Part shown: positions 37,348 to 45,834 of the stretch, in pieces
Layout: the number at the start of each line of letters is the position of its first letter
How positions within the stretch are numbered: position 1 is the stretch's first letter
Assembly: GCF_019145205.1 (NCBI RefSeq)
Contig: NZ_JAHSTT010000006.1
Location: 62,001-126,000 of the forward strand
DNA length: 64,000 bases
Origin: Pseudomonas khavaziana
GTDB lineage: Bacteria; Pseudomonadota; Gammaproteobacteria; Pseudomonadales; Pseudomonadaceae
Reading direction: 5' to 3'
Notes under the pieces: model-generated
Told to the model about the DNA's origin: nothing
Databases searched by the model: none
Seen by the model: the letters and a program-made list of their open reading frames with translations, nothing else
Made by a program: the position numbers and the translations under genes

Positions 37348-38186
37348 ATTCGTTCGACAAGCAACGGCAGTAGCTGCTCGCAGGAGGCCTGGATTTTAAC
37401 CTGCAGCAGTTCGTCCCCTCGGGTCTTGCCCAGGTTGATCGCAATCACCGGCTTGCCCTGTTCGACCATCGCCTTGCACAAGCGGAACGCCGAATAGGCC
37501 ATCAGCGACGAGCCCACCACCAGCAGGCCCTCAGCGTGGTCTATCGCGGTCATCGCCTTGAGCGCCGTCGCCGGTGCGACATTCTCGCCAAAGAACACCA
37601 CGTCAGGTTTGAGACGTTCGCCATTGCAATGGGGGCAGCGGGGCATCTGGAAGCGCTGTTCGAACGCGGTGTCGAGCAAGCTGTCGCCATCCGGCGCTTG
37701 CACGGCATGCACCTGCGCCATGTGCGGGTTATCGACCTCCATCTGCCGCTGGATCCCATCGCGTGCGCTGCGCAGTTGGCAATCCAGGCACAGCACCCGA
37801 TGCAGGCTGCCATGCAGCTCAATCACATCGTGGCTGCCGGCCTGGTCATGCAGGGTGTCGACGTTTTGGGTGATCAGCCCACTGATCTGCTCGCGCTGTT
37901 GCAGCGTCGCCAGCGCCCGGTGGGCCTTGTTCGGCTGGGCAATGCGCACCTTCGGCCAACCCAGCATCGCCCGTGCCCAGTAACGGCGTCGTGCCTCTGG
38001 GGTGGCGAGGAATTCCTGGTACATCATCGGGGCCTTGCCCCGGCGCACACCTTCACTGTCGCGGTAATCAGGGATGCCCGACGAGGTGCTGATCCCTGCA
38101 CCGGTCAGCACCACAAAGCGTCGTCCGGCCATGGCCCGGTGCAGGGTATCGAGGTGGTCTTCCTGATGTTCCAGGGTGTCGAGCAT
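37344..38186 (-). CDS. SIR2-family NAD-dependent protein deacetylase
   Basis: The 280-residue sirtuin has the NAD-binding motifs LTGAGISTSSGIPDYRD and TQNVDTLHDQAG, and the catalytic His in ELHGSLHRV. A zinc site of two Cys pairs (LCLDCQ and PRCPHCNG) and VVGSSLMAYSAFRL are also present. It should remove acyl groups from lysines. ATG at 38186 has AGGGGAA upstream. It starts eight bases after the CBS gene ends, so the two form an operon. The stop codon is supplied by a REP. Confidence 0.93.
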   Translation of the reverse strand: MLDTLEHQEDHLDTLHRAMAGRRFVVLTGAGISTSSGIPDYRDSEGVRRGKAPMMYQEFLATPEARRRYWARAMLGWPKVRIAQPNKAHRALATLQQREQISGLITQNVDTLHDQAGSHDVIELHGSLHRVLCLDCQLRSARDGIQRQMEVDNPHMAQVHAVQAPDGDSLLDTAFEQRFQMPRCPHCNGERLKPDVVFFGENVAPATALKAMTAIDHAEGLLVVGSSLMAYSAFRLCKAMVEQGKPVIAINLGKTRGDELLQVKIQASCEQLLPLLVERM

Positions 38187-38194
38187 GGGTTCCC

Positions 38195-38635
38195 CTATTC
38201 GCCGCGGATGTACTGCTCCAACTGCTGGATCAAGGCGGCTTGTTCGGCAATGGCTTCCTTGACCAGGTCGCCGATGGACAGCAGGCCAAGCAGTTTGCCG
38301 TCTTCGACCACCGGCAGGTGACGCAGGTGACTGTCGGTCATGATGTTCATGCATTCCTCGACACTTTTATGGGTGTCGACGGTGATTACCGGCGAACTCA
38401 TGACATCGGTGACCCGGGTAGTCACCGACGACAGGCCCTTGAGTATGAGTTTGCGTGCGTAGTCCCGTTCACTGATGATCCCCACCACCACGCCTTCCTT
38501 GACCACCGGCAAGGCACCAACGTTTTTTTCCGCCATCCGGACCAAGGCTTCAAAGACGGTGTGATCCCATTTGATCGTGTGGACGTCCTGGTTTTTTTGG
38601 TCCTTGGCTTTCAGCAATTGTGCGACGGTCTTCAT
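38195..38635 (-). CDS. CBS-domain pair protein
   Basis: The 146-residue protein consists of two CBS motifs: VFEALVRMAEKNVGALPVV with GIISERDYARK, and VEECMNIMTDSHLRHLPVV with GLLSIGDLVKE. A short C-terminal helix follows. Stand-alone CBS pairs bind adenine nucleotides and act as energy sensors. The co-transcribed sirtuin suggests a link to NAD or adenylate state, which is inference. ATG 38635 with GGAGTGG upstream is chosen over a start three codons earlier. Confidence 0.92.
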   Translation of the reverse strand: MKTVAQLLKAKDQKNQDVHTIKWDHTVFEALVRMAEKNVGALPVVKEGVVVGIISERDYARKLILKGLSSVTTRVTDVMSSPVITVDTHKSVEECMNIMTDSHLRHLPVVEDGKLLGLLSIGDLVKEAIAEQAALIQQLEQYIRGE

Positions 38636-38764
38636 GGCGGCCACTCCGGTGTTGTTGTAGGTAGTCCAGATCCCCTACAGAATCCTAGACGGCCCACGGC
38701 AGGGCAAGACCCAAAGCGGCGTTAAACCCGTCGAAAAACGTCATTTGCCGGATTTTTTCCGGTT

Positions 38765-40714
38765 TTACCCCACCGTTGTCGGTTTTTTCGCCCGCTTGGG
38801 GCTGGCTGCCGTCTTGCGTGGGGCGCTCTTGCGTTTCTTCTTCCAGGGTGTGGCGCCTCGGCCTGCGGGGCTGGCGGGGCCGGTGATGGTCATGCGCATG
38901 CCGTTGCAGCGCGCTACCTGCTTGCTCATCCACGCCGCTTGCTTGGCGACGAATTCCTCAAGGCTCATTTCGCCGCTTTGCACCATGTCCAGCGCCTGCT
39001 CCCAGATGGCGGTGGTACCAGGGTCGGCGATGGCGCGGGGCACTGCGTCGATCAGGCTGAACGCCGCCGGGGTGGCTGACAGGGCCTTGCCGTTCTTCAC
39101 CAGGTAGCCACGGTCGAGCAGGCCCTGGATGATCCCGGCGCGGGTGGCTTCGGTACCGATGCCGGTGGTGTCCTTGAGCTTTTGCTTGAGCAGTGGGTCT
39201 TCCACCAGCTTGGCGACGTTTTTCATCGCCTTGATCAGGTCACCTTCGGTAAAGGGCTTGGGTGGTTGGGTCCACAGGTCCTTGAGATTGACCTTGGCCA
39301 CGCCGCAGTCCTGGCCCTGCACCAGCGTCGGCAAGGCCTGTGGCGCGGGTGTTTCTCGGCCTTTGGCGGGGGCCAGGGCTTCGGGCAATGCGCGTTTCCA
39401 GCCTGGCTCGACAATGACTTTGCCTACCGCGCGCAATGCCTGGCCCGCACAGTCGAAGTCTGCCTGGGTGCGGTCATATTCATGGTTGGGCAGGAACTGC
39501 GCCAGGTAGCGCGCACGTATCAGGGTATAGACCGCACGGTGCTTGCCGGTCAGTTGGCTCACATCCTTACCCGCCCCGGTGGGGATGATGCCGTGGTGGG
39601 CGCTGACCTTGGCGTCGTTCCAGGCCCGCGAGCGGCGCTGGGGATCGATGTGCGGCATCAGCTCATTGACTGCCGCATCCGCACGGCCCAGGGCCGCGAG
39701 AATCTTCGCTGCTTCACTGTGCTGGCTCAACGGCAGGTAGCCGCAATCGCTGCGCGGGTAGGTGATGACCTTATGGGTTTCGTAGAGGGATTGGGCGATA
39801 TCCAGGGTTTCCTGGGCACCCAGGCCGAGCTTCTTCGAGCAGATTTCCTGCAGGGTGCCAAGGTCGAAGGGCAGGGGCGCCACTTCGCGCATGCGTTCAG
39901 TACGAAGCTTCTCCAATCGCGCAGTGGCGGCGTTAAGCATGGCGTCGGCGGCGTCCCGCGCCAGTTGCGGGTTGAGGCAACGGCCCTGGTCGTCGCAGAC
40001 ATCGTCATGGGCGCGCCACTGGGCGGTGAAGGTCATGCGCTCGTGGCGCAGGTCGACATCGATAGCCCAATACGCCACCGGTACGAAATCGGCGATGCTG
40101 CGGTCGCGGTCCACCACCAGGCGCAGGGTCGGGGTTTGCACCCGGCCTACCGGCAATACGCCCTGATAACCGGATTGGCGCCCCAGCAGGGTAAACAGGC
40201 GGCTCATGTTCATGCCGATCAGCCAGTCGGCGCGGGAGCGGCCCAGGGCCGAGTGATACAGGCTGAAGGTTTCGGTTCCGGGCTTGAGCGCAGCCAAAGC
40301 CTTGCGAATGGAGGCGTCGTCCAGTGCCGACAGCCACAAGCGCTGGATTGGCCCGCGATAGCGACAATGCTCCACCAGTTCCCGGGCGATCATCTCGCCC
40401 TCACGATCGGCATCGGTGGCGATCACCAGCTCCTGGGCTTCCCCCAGCAAACGCTTGACGGCCTTGTATTGGCTGGCGGTCTTGGGCTTGACCAGCATCT
40501 TCCATTTTTCCGGCACGATCGGCAGGTCGGCCAGCACCCAGCGCTTGTACTTGGCGTCGTAGGCGTCCGGCGGGGCGGTTTCCAGCAGGTGGCCGATACA
40601 CCAGGTGACGGTGACCCCATTGCCCAGCCAGCAACCGTCGCCGCGGCGACTGGCGCCGAGCACGGCCGCGATATCCTTGGCCTGGGAGGGTTTTTCACAG
40701 AGGTACAGCCGCAT
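38765..40714 (-). CDS. topB: DNA topoisomerase III
   Basis: The type IA enzyme has 649 residues, close to E. coli TopB (653). The toprim domain starts MRLYLCEKPSQAKDIAAVLG and has the acidic triad in ATDADREGEMIA. The active tyrosine is in HKVITYPRSDCGYLP, and the decatenation-region PVGRVQTPTLRLVVDRD is conserved. The C-terminal tail after about 615 is Lys/Pro-rich (KKKRKSAPRKTAASPKRAKK) with no zinc fingers, as is usual for this group. It relaxes and decatenates DNA. An ATG two codons upstream is equally possible. Confidence 0.96.
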   Translation of the reverse strand: MRLYLCEKPSQAKDIAAVLGASRRGDGCWLGNGVTVTWCIGHLLETAPPDAYDAKYKRWVLADLPIVPEKWKMLVKPKTASQYKAVKRLLGEAQELVIATDADREGEMIARELVEHCRYRGPIQRLWLSALDDASIRKALAALKPGTETFSLYHSALGRSRADWLIGMNMSRLFTLLGRQSGYQGVLPVGRVQTPTLRLVVDRDRSIADFVPVAYWAIDVDLRHERMTFTAQWRAHDDVCDDQGRCLNPQLARDAADAMLNAATARLEKLRTERMREVAPLPFDLGTLQEICSKKLGLGAQETLDIAQSLYETHKVITYPRSDCGYLPLSQHSEAAKILAALGRADAAVNELMPHIDPQRRSRAWNDAKVSAHHGIIPTGAGKDVSQLTGKHRAVYTLIRARYLAQFLPNHEYDRTQADFDCAGQALRAVGKVIVEPGWKRALPEALAPAKGRETPAPQALPTLVQGQDCGVAKVNLKDLWTQPPKPFTEGDLIKAMKNVAKLVEDPLLKQKLKDTTGIGTEATRAGIIQGLLDRGYLVKNGKALSATPAAFSLIDAVPRAIADPGTTAIWEQALDMVQSGEMSLEEFVAKQAAWMSKQVARCNGMRMTITGPASPAGRGATPWKKKRKSAPRKTAASPKRAKKPTTVG

Positions 40715-40825
40715 GGTCATCCCATCAGATTGGATTGATGCCTTGCAGGATGCTCAGTCAGAGGGATTTGAGCAACCATTATCTGTATGGATGTACAGCA
40801 ATATGTGTGAGCAACAACAACCGAA

Positions 40826-40913
40826 TGTGGGAGGGGGCTTGCTCCCGATTGCGGTGTGTCAGCCATGAAGATATTGACTGAACCACTGCTATCGGGAGCA
40901 AGCTCGCTCCCAC
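40826..40913. repeat. REPIN, GTGGGAGG type with mixed right arm
   Basis: The left arm is GTGGGAGGGGGCTTGCTCCC. The right arm is its inverse except for AAGCTCGCTCCCAC, which is closer to the other REP type. It fills the 226-base gap between topB and the MHS transporter gene. Confidence 0.88.
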
Positions 40914-40940
40914 ATTTGCATCTCCAGTGTTCAAACGAAC

Positions 40941-42563
40941 TCAGTTATTGTCGATATCCACATGCCGGGTTTCTTTAAGGCAGAACAACCCAACGACCAG
41001 GCTCACCCCTGTCACCACCACCGGGTACCACAGGCCATAGAAGATATCGCCGGTGTACACCACCAGGGCAAACGACACCGTCGGCAGGAACCCGCCAAAC
41101 CAGCCGTTGCCGATATGGTAGGGCAGGGACATCGAGGTGTAGCGGATGCGTGTTGGAAACAGCTCCACCATCAACGCCGCCAATGGCCCGTAACACATGG
41201 CTGCGATCAGGATAAGCACCACGATCAGCACCACCACCATGACCTTGTTGACCTGGGCCACGTCCGCCGACGTCGGGTAGCCGGCCAGGGCCACGGCGCC
41301 GCGCAGGGCGGCCTCATCAAAGCCGTCGATACGCACATCGCCCACGCTCACCTGCACCGGGCTGCCCGCTGGAGCGGCGGCGCTGCTATAGGGCAGGCCC
41401 TGTTTGACCAGGAAGGTCTTGACCTTGTCGCACGGGCTGTCAAAACGCGCCTTGCCCACCGGGTCGAACTGGAAGGTGCAGGTGGCCGGGTCGGCCAATA
41501 CGGTAATCGGGGCTTGACGGCTGGCCTGGTCCATCGCCGGGTTGGTGTAGTGCGCCAGGCCCTTGAAGATCGGGAAGTACAGCGCGGTCGCCAGCAGCAG
41601 GCCAAGCATCAGCACCGGTTTGCGTCCGACTTTGTCTGACAGCCAGCCAAACAGGATAAAGAATGGCGCGCCAATCACCACGCTGATGATCAACAGCATA
41701 TTGGCCAGGGCCGGGTCCATCTTCAGGAACTGGGTGAGAAAGAACAGCACGTAGAACTGTGCGGCGTAAAAGGTCACGGCCTGCCCGCCGTTAATGCTGA
41801 ACAGCGCGATCAGCACCACCTTGAGGTTTTCCCATTTACCGAATGACTCGCGGATCGGCGCCTTGCTGGCCTTGCCTTCTTCTTTCATTTTCAAGAAGGC
41901 CGGCGACTCGTGAAGGCTCATGCGGATCCAGGTCGAGATGCCCAGCAGCACGATGGAAAACAGGAACGGAATGCGCCAGCCCCACACTTCAAACTGATCG
42001 CCCGTGAAGTAACGACAGGCCAGCACTACCAGCAACGACAGCAACAGGCCGAGGGTGGCGGTGGATTGGATCCAGCTGGTATGCAGCCCGCGCTTGCCCG
42101 GCGGCGCGTGCTCGGCCACGTAGGTGGCCGCGCCACCGTATTCGCCGCCCAGAGCCAGGCCCTGCAGCATGCGCAGCACGATCAGGATGATCGGCGCGGC
42201 GATACCGATGCTGGCGTAGGTGGGCAACAGCCCGACGCAGAAGGTCGCCACGCCCATCAGGATGATGGTGACGAGGAAGGTGTACTTGCGCCCGATCATG
42301 TCGCCCAGGCGGCCGAACACCAACGCACCGAACGGCCGCACCACAAAACCGGCGGCAAAGGCCATCAAGGCGAAGATAAACGCCGTGGTGTCGTTGACGC
42401 CTGCAAAGAACTGCTTGCTGATCACCGCCGCCAGGGCGCCATAGAGGAAAAAGTCATACCACTCGAACACAGTCCCCAGGGACGAGGCGAAGATGACCTT
42501 TCTTGATTCGTTGGCGGTGCTTGCACTGGCCGCCGAGCCCAGGGGTTGAGCATGTTCTGACAT
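40941..42563 (-). CDS. MFS transporter, metabolite:H+ symporter (MHS) family
   Basis: The 540-residue protein has twelve membrane segments and MHS hallmarks: VIFASSLGTVFEWYDFFLYG, RPFGALVFGRLGDMIGRKYT, RMLQGLALGGEYGGAATYVA and LFPTRIRYTSMSLPYHIGNG. MHS carriers import carboxylates, betaines or related osmolytes. A long polar insert (about residues 345-430, with ATCTFQFDPVGKARFDSPCD) between late segments is longer than in typical members. RBS GAGGGA precedes ATG 42563; the longer frame to 42674 is not needed. Confidence 0.9.
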   Translation of the reverse strand: MSEHAQPLGSAASASTANESRKVIFASSLGTVFEWYDFFLYGALAAVISKQFFAGVNDTTAFIFALMAFAAGFVVRPFGALVFGRLGDMIGRKYTFLVTIILMGVATFCVGLLPTYASIGIAAPIILIVLRMLQGLALGGEYGGAATYVAEHAPPGKRGLHTSWIQSTATLGLLLSLLVVLACRYFTGDQFEVWGWRIPFLFSIVLLGISTWIRMSLHESPAFLKMKEEGKASKAPIRESFGKWENLKVVLIALFSINGGQAVTFYAAQFYVLFFLTQFLKMDPALANMLLIISVVIGAPFFILFGWLSDKVGRKPVLMLGLLLATALYFPIFKGLAHYTNPAMDQASRQAPITVLADPATCTFQFDPVGKARFDSPCDKVKTFLVKQGLPYSSAAAPAGSPVQVSVGDVRIDGFDEAALRGAVALAGYPTSADVAQVNKVMVVVLIVVLILIAAMCYGPLAALMVELFPTRIRYTSMSLPYHIGNGWFGGFLPTVSFALVVYTGDIFYGLWYPVVVTGVSLVVGLFCLKETRHVDIDNN

Positions 42564-42642
42564 CGGGTGTCCCTCACAGTGATTATTTATTGTTGTTCCA
42601 CTGTCGGCGCCAGCCTCAGCGCCGCTATTTCTCAATTTCCAT

Positions 42643-42740
42643 GTAGGAGCGAGCTTGCTCGCGAAAATCGTCAAGTGTTACGCGGGGTGCCCTGTAGTGC
42701 GCGGTGCAGATGGGTTTTTCGCGAGCAAGCTCGCTCCTAC
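42643..42740. repeat. REPIN, GTAGGAGC type, overlapping a gene end
   Basis: Two inverted GTAGGAGCGAGC REPs. The right arm and part of the spacer (42678-42740) form the last codons of the GMC oxidoreductase gene. Confidence 0.92.
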
Positions 42741-44345
42741 AGTAGTCGGTGAAAGGATCAGCTGCGCGGCCTTCTCCGCGATCATCAGCGTGGGTGAGCA
42801 GGTATTGCCGGAGGTGATGCGCGGCATGATCGAGGCATCGGCAACGCGCAGGCCGGGAATGCCATGCACGCGCAGTTGGCTATCGACCACGGCGTCCTGG
42901 TCATTGCCCATGCGGCAGGTGCCAACCGGATGGAAGATGGTAGTACCGATACGTGCGGCGGCTTCGTGCAGTTGTTCTTCGGTTTGCAGCGCATCGCCGG
43001 GCAGGTATTCCACTGGTTTGAACTGGCTGAGGGCCGGCGCGGCGACGATGCGTCGGGTCAAGCGGATAGCATCGGCGGCTACGCGCAGGTCCTCGGGATG
43101 GCTGAGGTAATTGGGTTGTATCAGCGGCGCATCCGCCGGATTGGCCGAGCGAATATCCACGCGGCCGCGGCTTTGCGGGCGCAAGTCGCAGACCGATGCG
43201 GTAAACGCCGGGAAGCCGTGCAACGGCTCGCCAAAGCGCTCCAGGGATAGCGGCTGCACATGGTATTCAAGGTTGGCCGAGGTCTGCTCCGGACCGGAGC
43301 GAGCAAACGCGCCAAGTTGGCTCGGCGCCATCGACAACGGGCCGCTGCGGTCATACAAGTAGCGCAGGCCCATGCCCATTTTGCCCCACAGCGTGCCGGC
43401 AATCTGGTTGAGGGTGCGGGCGTTTTCGAGCTTGTAGATCAGCCGCAGCTGCAGGTGATCCTGCAGGTTGCCGCCAACCCCAGGCAGTTCATGCAACACC
43501 TCAATGCCCAGCGGTTTAAGCACCCTGGCGGGGCCGATCCCTGAACGTTGCAGAATGCCCGGCGAGCCGACGGCGCCGGCGCACAGTACGATTTCCTTGC
43601 GTGCTTTCCAGCTTAGCTGCTGGCCGTGTTGACGGCCCAGCACCTGCGACGCGCGGCCGTTTTCCAGCAGCACCCGGTCAACCTCCACGTCAGTCAGCAC
43701 GGTCAGGTTGGGCCGCTGGCGGACCGGCTTGAGAAACGCCTTGGCCGCATTCCAGCGCACACCGGCCTTTTGATTGACCTGGAAGTAGCCGCAACCTTCG
43801 TTATCACCCTGGTTGAAGTCATTGATATTGGCGATGCCGCTTTGGGCTGCCGCTTCACGAAACGCATCGAGGATCGGCCACGACAGGCGTTGTTGTTCGA
43901 CCCGCCACTCGCCGCCATCGCTGTGGAACTCAGAACCGCCGGCAAAGTGGTTTTCGCTGTGCTTGAACAACGGCAGTACGTCTTTCCAGGCCCAACCCGG
44001 ATTGCCTTCTGCCGCCCAGCAGTCGTAGTCCTGGGCCTGGCCGCGCATGTAGATCATGCCGTTGATCGACGAGCAGCCGCCCAGCACCTTGCCCCTTGGG
44101 TAACTCAAGGCGCGCCCTTGCAGGCCGGCCTGGGCTTCGGTCTTGAAGCACCAGTCGGTACGCGGGTTACCAATGCAGAACAGGTAACCGACGGGAATGT
44201 GGATCCAGGGGTAATTGTCGCGGCCACCGGCTTCCAGCAGCAGGACGCGGTGGGCGGGGTTGGCGGACAGACGATTGGCCAGCAGGCAACCGGCGGGGCC
44301 GGCGCCGACCACGATGTAATCGTATTCAGCAGTTGCAATGGGCAT
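42678..44345 (-). CDS. GMC-family FAD oxidoreductase (choline dehydrogenase-like)
   Basis: The 555-residue flavoenzyme has the FAD fold DYIVVGAGPAGCLLANRLS, LLEAGG, the signature YPRGKVLGGCSSINGMIYMR, GAVGSPGILQRSGIGP, and the catalytic histidine in FHPVGTCRMG. It oxidises a primary alcohol; choline is only one candidate, as no betB or betI is nearby. The family normally ends soon after MIAEKAAQLIL. Here the last about 24 residues (TVGASLLAKNPSAPR and on) are read from a REPIN. The divergent LysR gene at 44474 is the likely regulator. Confidence 0.92.
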   Translation of the reverse strand: MPIATAEYDYIVVGAGPAGCLLANRLSANPAHRVLLLEAGGRDNYPWIHIPVGYLFCIGNPRTDWCFKTEAQAGLQGRALSYPRGKVLGGCSSINGMIYMRGQAQDYDCWAAEGNPGWAWKDVLPLFKHSENHFAGGSEFHSDGGEWRVEQQRLSWPILDAFREAAAQSGIANINDFNQGDNEGCGYFQVNQKAGVRWNAAKAFLKPVRQRPNLTVLTDVEVDRVLLENGRASQVLGRQHGQQLSWKARKEIVLCAGAVGSPGILQRSGIGPARVLKPLGIEVLHELPGVGGNLQDHLQLRLIYKLENARTLNQIAGTLWGKMGMGLRYLYDRSGPLSMAPSQLGAFARSGPEQTSANLEYHVQPLSLERFGEPLHGFPAFTASVCDLRPQSRGRVDIRSANPADAPLIQPNYLSHPEDLRVAADAIRLTRRIVAAPALSQFKPVEYLPGDALQTEEQLHEAAARIGTTIFHPVGTCRMGNDQDAVVDSQLRVHGIPGLRVADASIMPRITSGNTCSPTLMIAEKAAQLILSPTTVGASLLAKNPSAPRTTGHPA

Positions 44346-44473
44346 CTGGGGTCTCGCTTGTTTTTCTTATTGCCCCCATCCTAGTTGTTAGTTTTCGTCT
44401 TAAAAATGTTAGTTTTTACCCAGCTGCTGTGCGTTTTTAAACAGCGGCGGCCGGTTCAGGTAAGGGAGGCGAC

Positions 44474-45367
44474 ATGTTCGACTGGAATGACCTGCGGTTT
44501 TTTCTTGAGTTGCAGCGCAGTGGCCGCCTGCTCACCGCCGCGCAACGCTTGAAGACCACGCATGCCACCGTGGCCCGGCATATCGAGGCTATCGAGAAAA
44601 GCCTCGGCACTGCGCTGTTCGTGCAGCATGCCCAGGGCTATGAGCTGACGCCCTCGGGCGAAGCGCTGCTCAAGCATGCCGAAGCCATGGAAAACGTAGC
44701 GTTGCTGGCCGAGGACGAACTCACCCACTCCGCTGCGCCCCTGGGCAAGATCCGCCTGGGTGTGGCCGAAGGCTTGGGCGTGATGTTCCTGGCCGGTCGT
44801 ATGGAGGGATTGTTCGAACGCTACCCGGGCTTGGAAGTGGAGCTGGTCGCGGTGCCGCGCTTTGTCAGCATCCTCAACCGCGAAGCCGAGATCAGCATCC
44901 ATCTGGAACGCCCCAGCGTCGATCAACTGGTGACGCGCAAACTCACTGACTACCGCCTCGCGCTATATGCCAGCCGCGCTTACCTTGCGCGCAACCCGCC
45001 GATCGAAAAGCGCGAAGACCTCGCCGCCCATGCCTGGATTGATTACGTGGACGACCTGTTGTTCAGCCAGGAGCTGAAATTCCTCAGCAGCTTCTGCCGT
45101 AACCCCAAGGTGGTGTTCCACAGCACCAGCGTGATTGCCCAGCACCAGGCGGCGCGTTCGGGGTTGGGCATCGCCGTGCTGCCGTGCTTCATGGCGGTTG
45201 GCGACGCGGACTTGGTGCCGTTGCTGCCGGGGGAGAGCATCCAGCGCAGTTACTGGATCAGCTCGCGCCGGGAGCTGCACAAGTCGGTGCGGTTGCGGGT
45301 GTTGTGGGATTATGTGGTGGAGTTGTGTGCCCGGGAGCAGGGATTGCTGCTCGGCGAATCCGGCTAA
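44474..45367 (+). CDS. LysR-family regulator
   Basis: The 297-residue regulator begins MFDWNDLRFFLELQRSGRLL with helix-turn-helix TAAQRLKTTHATVARHIEAI. The effector-binding half has LGKIRLGVAEGLGVMF. The H-A-T-V-A-R pattern puts it near the GcvA/AmpR-like branch that often controls adjacent metabolic genes. It is divergent from the GMC oxidoreductase (128-base gap), its most likely target. Confidence 0.9.
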   Translation: MFDWNDLRFFLELQRSGRLLTAAQRLKTTHATVARHIEAIEKSLGTALFVQHAQGYELTPSGEALLKHAEAMENVALLAEDELTHSAAPLGKIRLGVAEGLGVMFLAGRMEGLFERYPGLEVELVAVPRFVSILNREAEISIHLERPSVDQLVTRKLTDYRLALYASRAYLARNPPIEKREDLAAHAWIDYVDDLLFSQELKFLSSFCRNPKVVFHSTSVIAQHQAARSGLGIAVLPCFMAVGDADLVPLLPGESIQRSYWISSRRELHKSVRLRVLWDYVVELCAREQGLLLGESG

Positions 45368-45384
45368 CGGAACGGGGAACAAAA

Positions 45385-45815
45385 TGTGGGAGGGGCGGTG
45401 CGACGATTCGACTTGCTCCCGATGGCGGTCTGACAGCCAACCTGGATGTTGGATCAGACCGAGTACATATCCGTTGCTGCGGTAACGGCCACTTAGGGTT
45501 ACGCCCTTACGGCGTGTCACTTTTGTAAAGGCACAAAAGTAACCAAAAGGCCTTCGCCCCAACACTCGGCACCTCGCTTAGGCTCGGTGTGCCCGAACGC
45601 AGGCTTGAATCCGTGGGCCGCCGCCACGCGCCATCCATGGCGCGGGGCGGCTAACCCGGCGTCCTGCCGGGTTACCCACGGATTCAAGCCTGCGTTCGGC
45701 CAGCGTGTTTGACGGGGCGCCTGAGATCAAGATCAAAAGCCAGAGCAACAGCAACAGCGCAAGAGCAAGCAGTTGTGTAGATACCTATGGCCATCGGGGG
45801 CAAGCCCCCTCCCAC
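45385..45815. repeat. structured REP-bounded repeat element, copy 2
   Basis: This copy is diverged from 8339-8801. It starts with a REP variant carrying an insert (GGGGCGGTGCGACGATTCG before CTTGCTCCC). The conserved block is followed by hairpin ACGCC-CTTAC-GGCGT (45501-45515) and helix ACTTTTGT/ACAAAAGT (45519-45526 with 45533-45540). The branched part is closed by a perfect 25-bp stem (45593-45617 with 45675-45699) enclosing the invariant GCGCCATCCATGGCGC hairpin and AACCCGGC/GCCGGGTT. It ends with a purine-rich tract and a normal inverted REP. It fills the 467-base gap. No coding evidence. Confidence 0.82.
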
Positions 45816-45834
45816 ATTTGATCTGAGTTTGACT

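Noticed and set aside
39182..40738. 518-codon plus-strand frame opposite topB
   Set aside because: Topoisomerase III motifs on the reverse strand account for this DNA.
42678..44345. Betaine (bet) operon
   Set aside because: The GMC enzyme resembles BetA, but betB, betI and choline transport genes are absent; a LysR gene is divergent instead.
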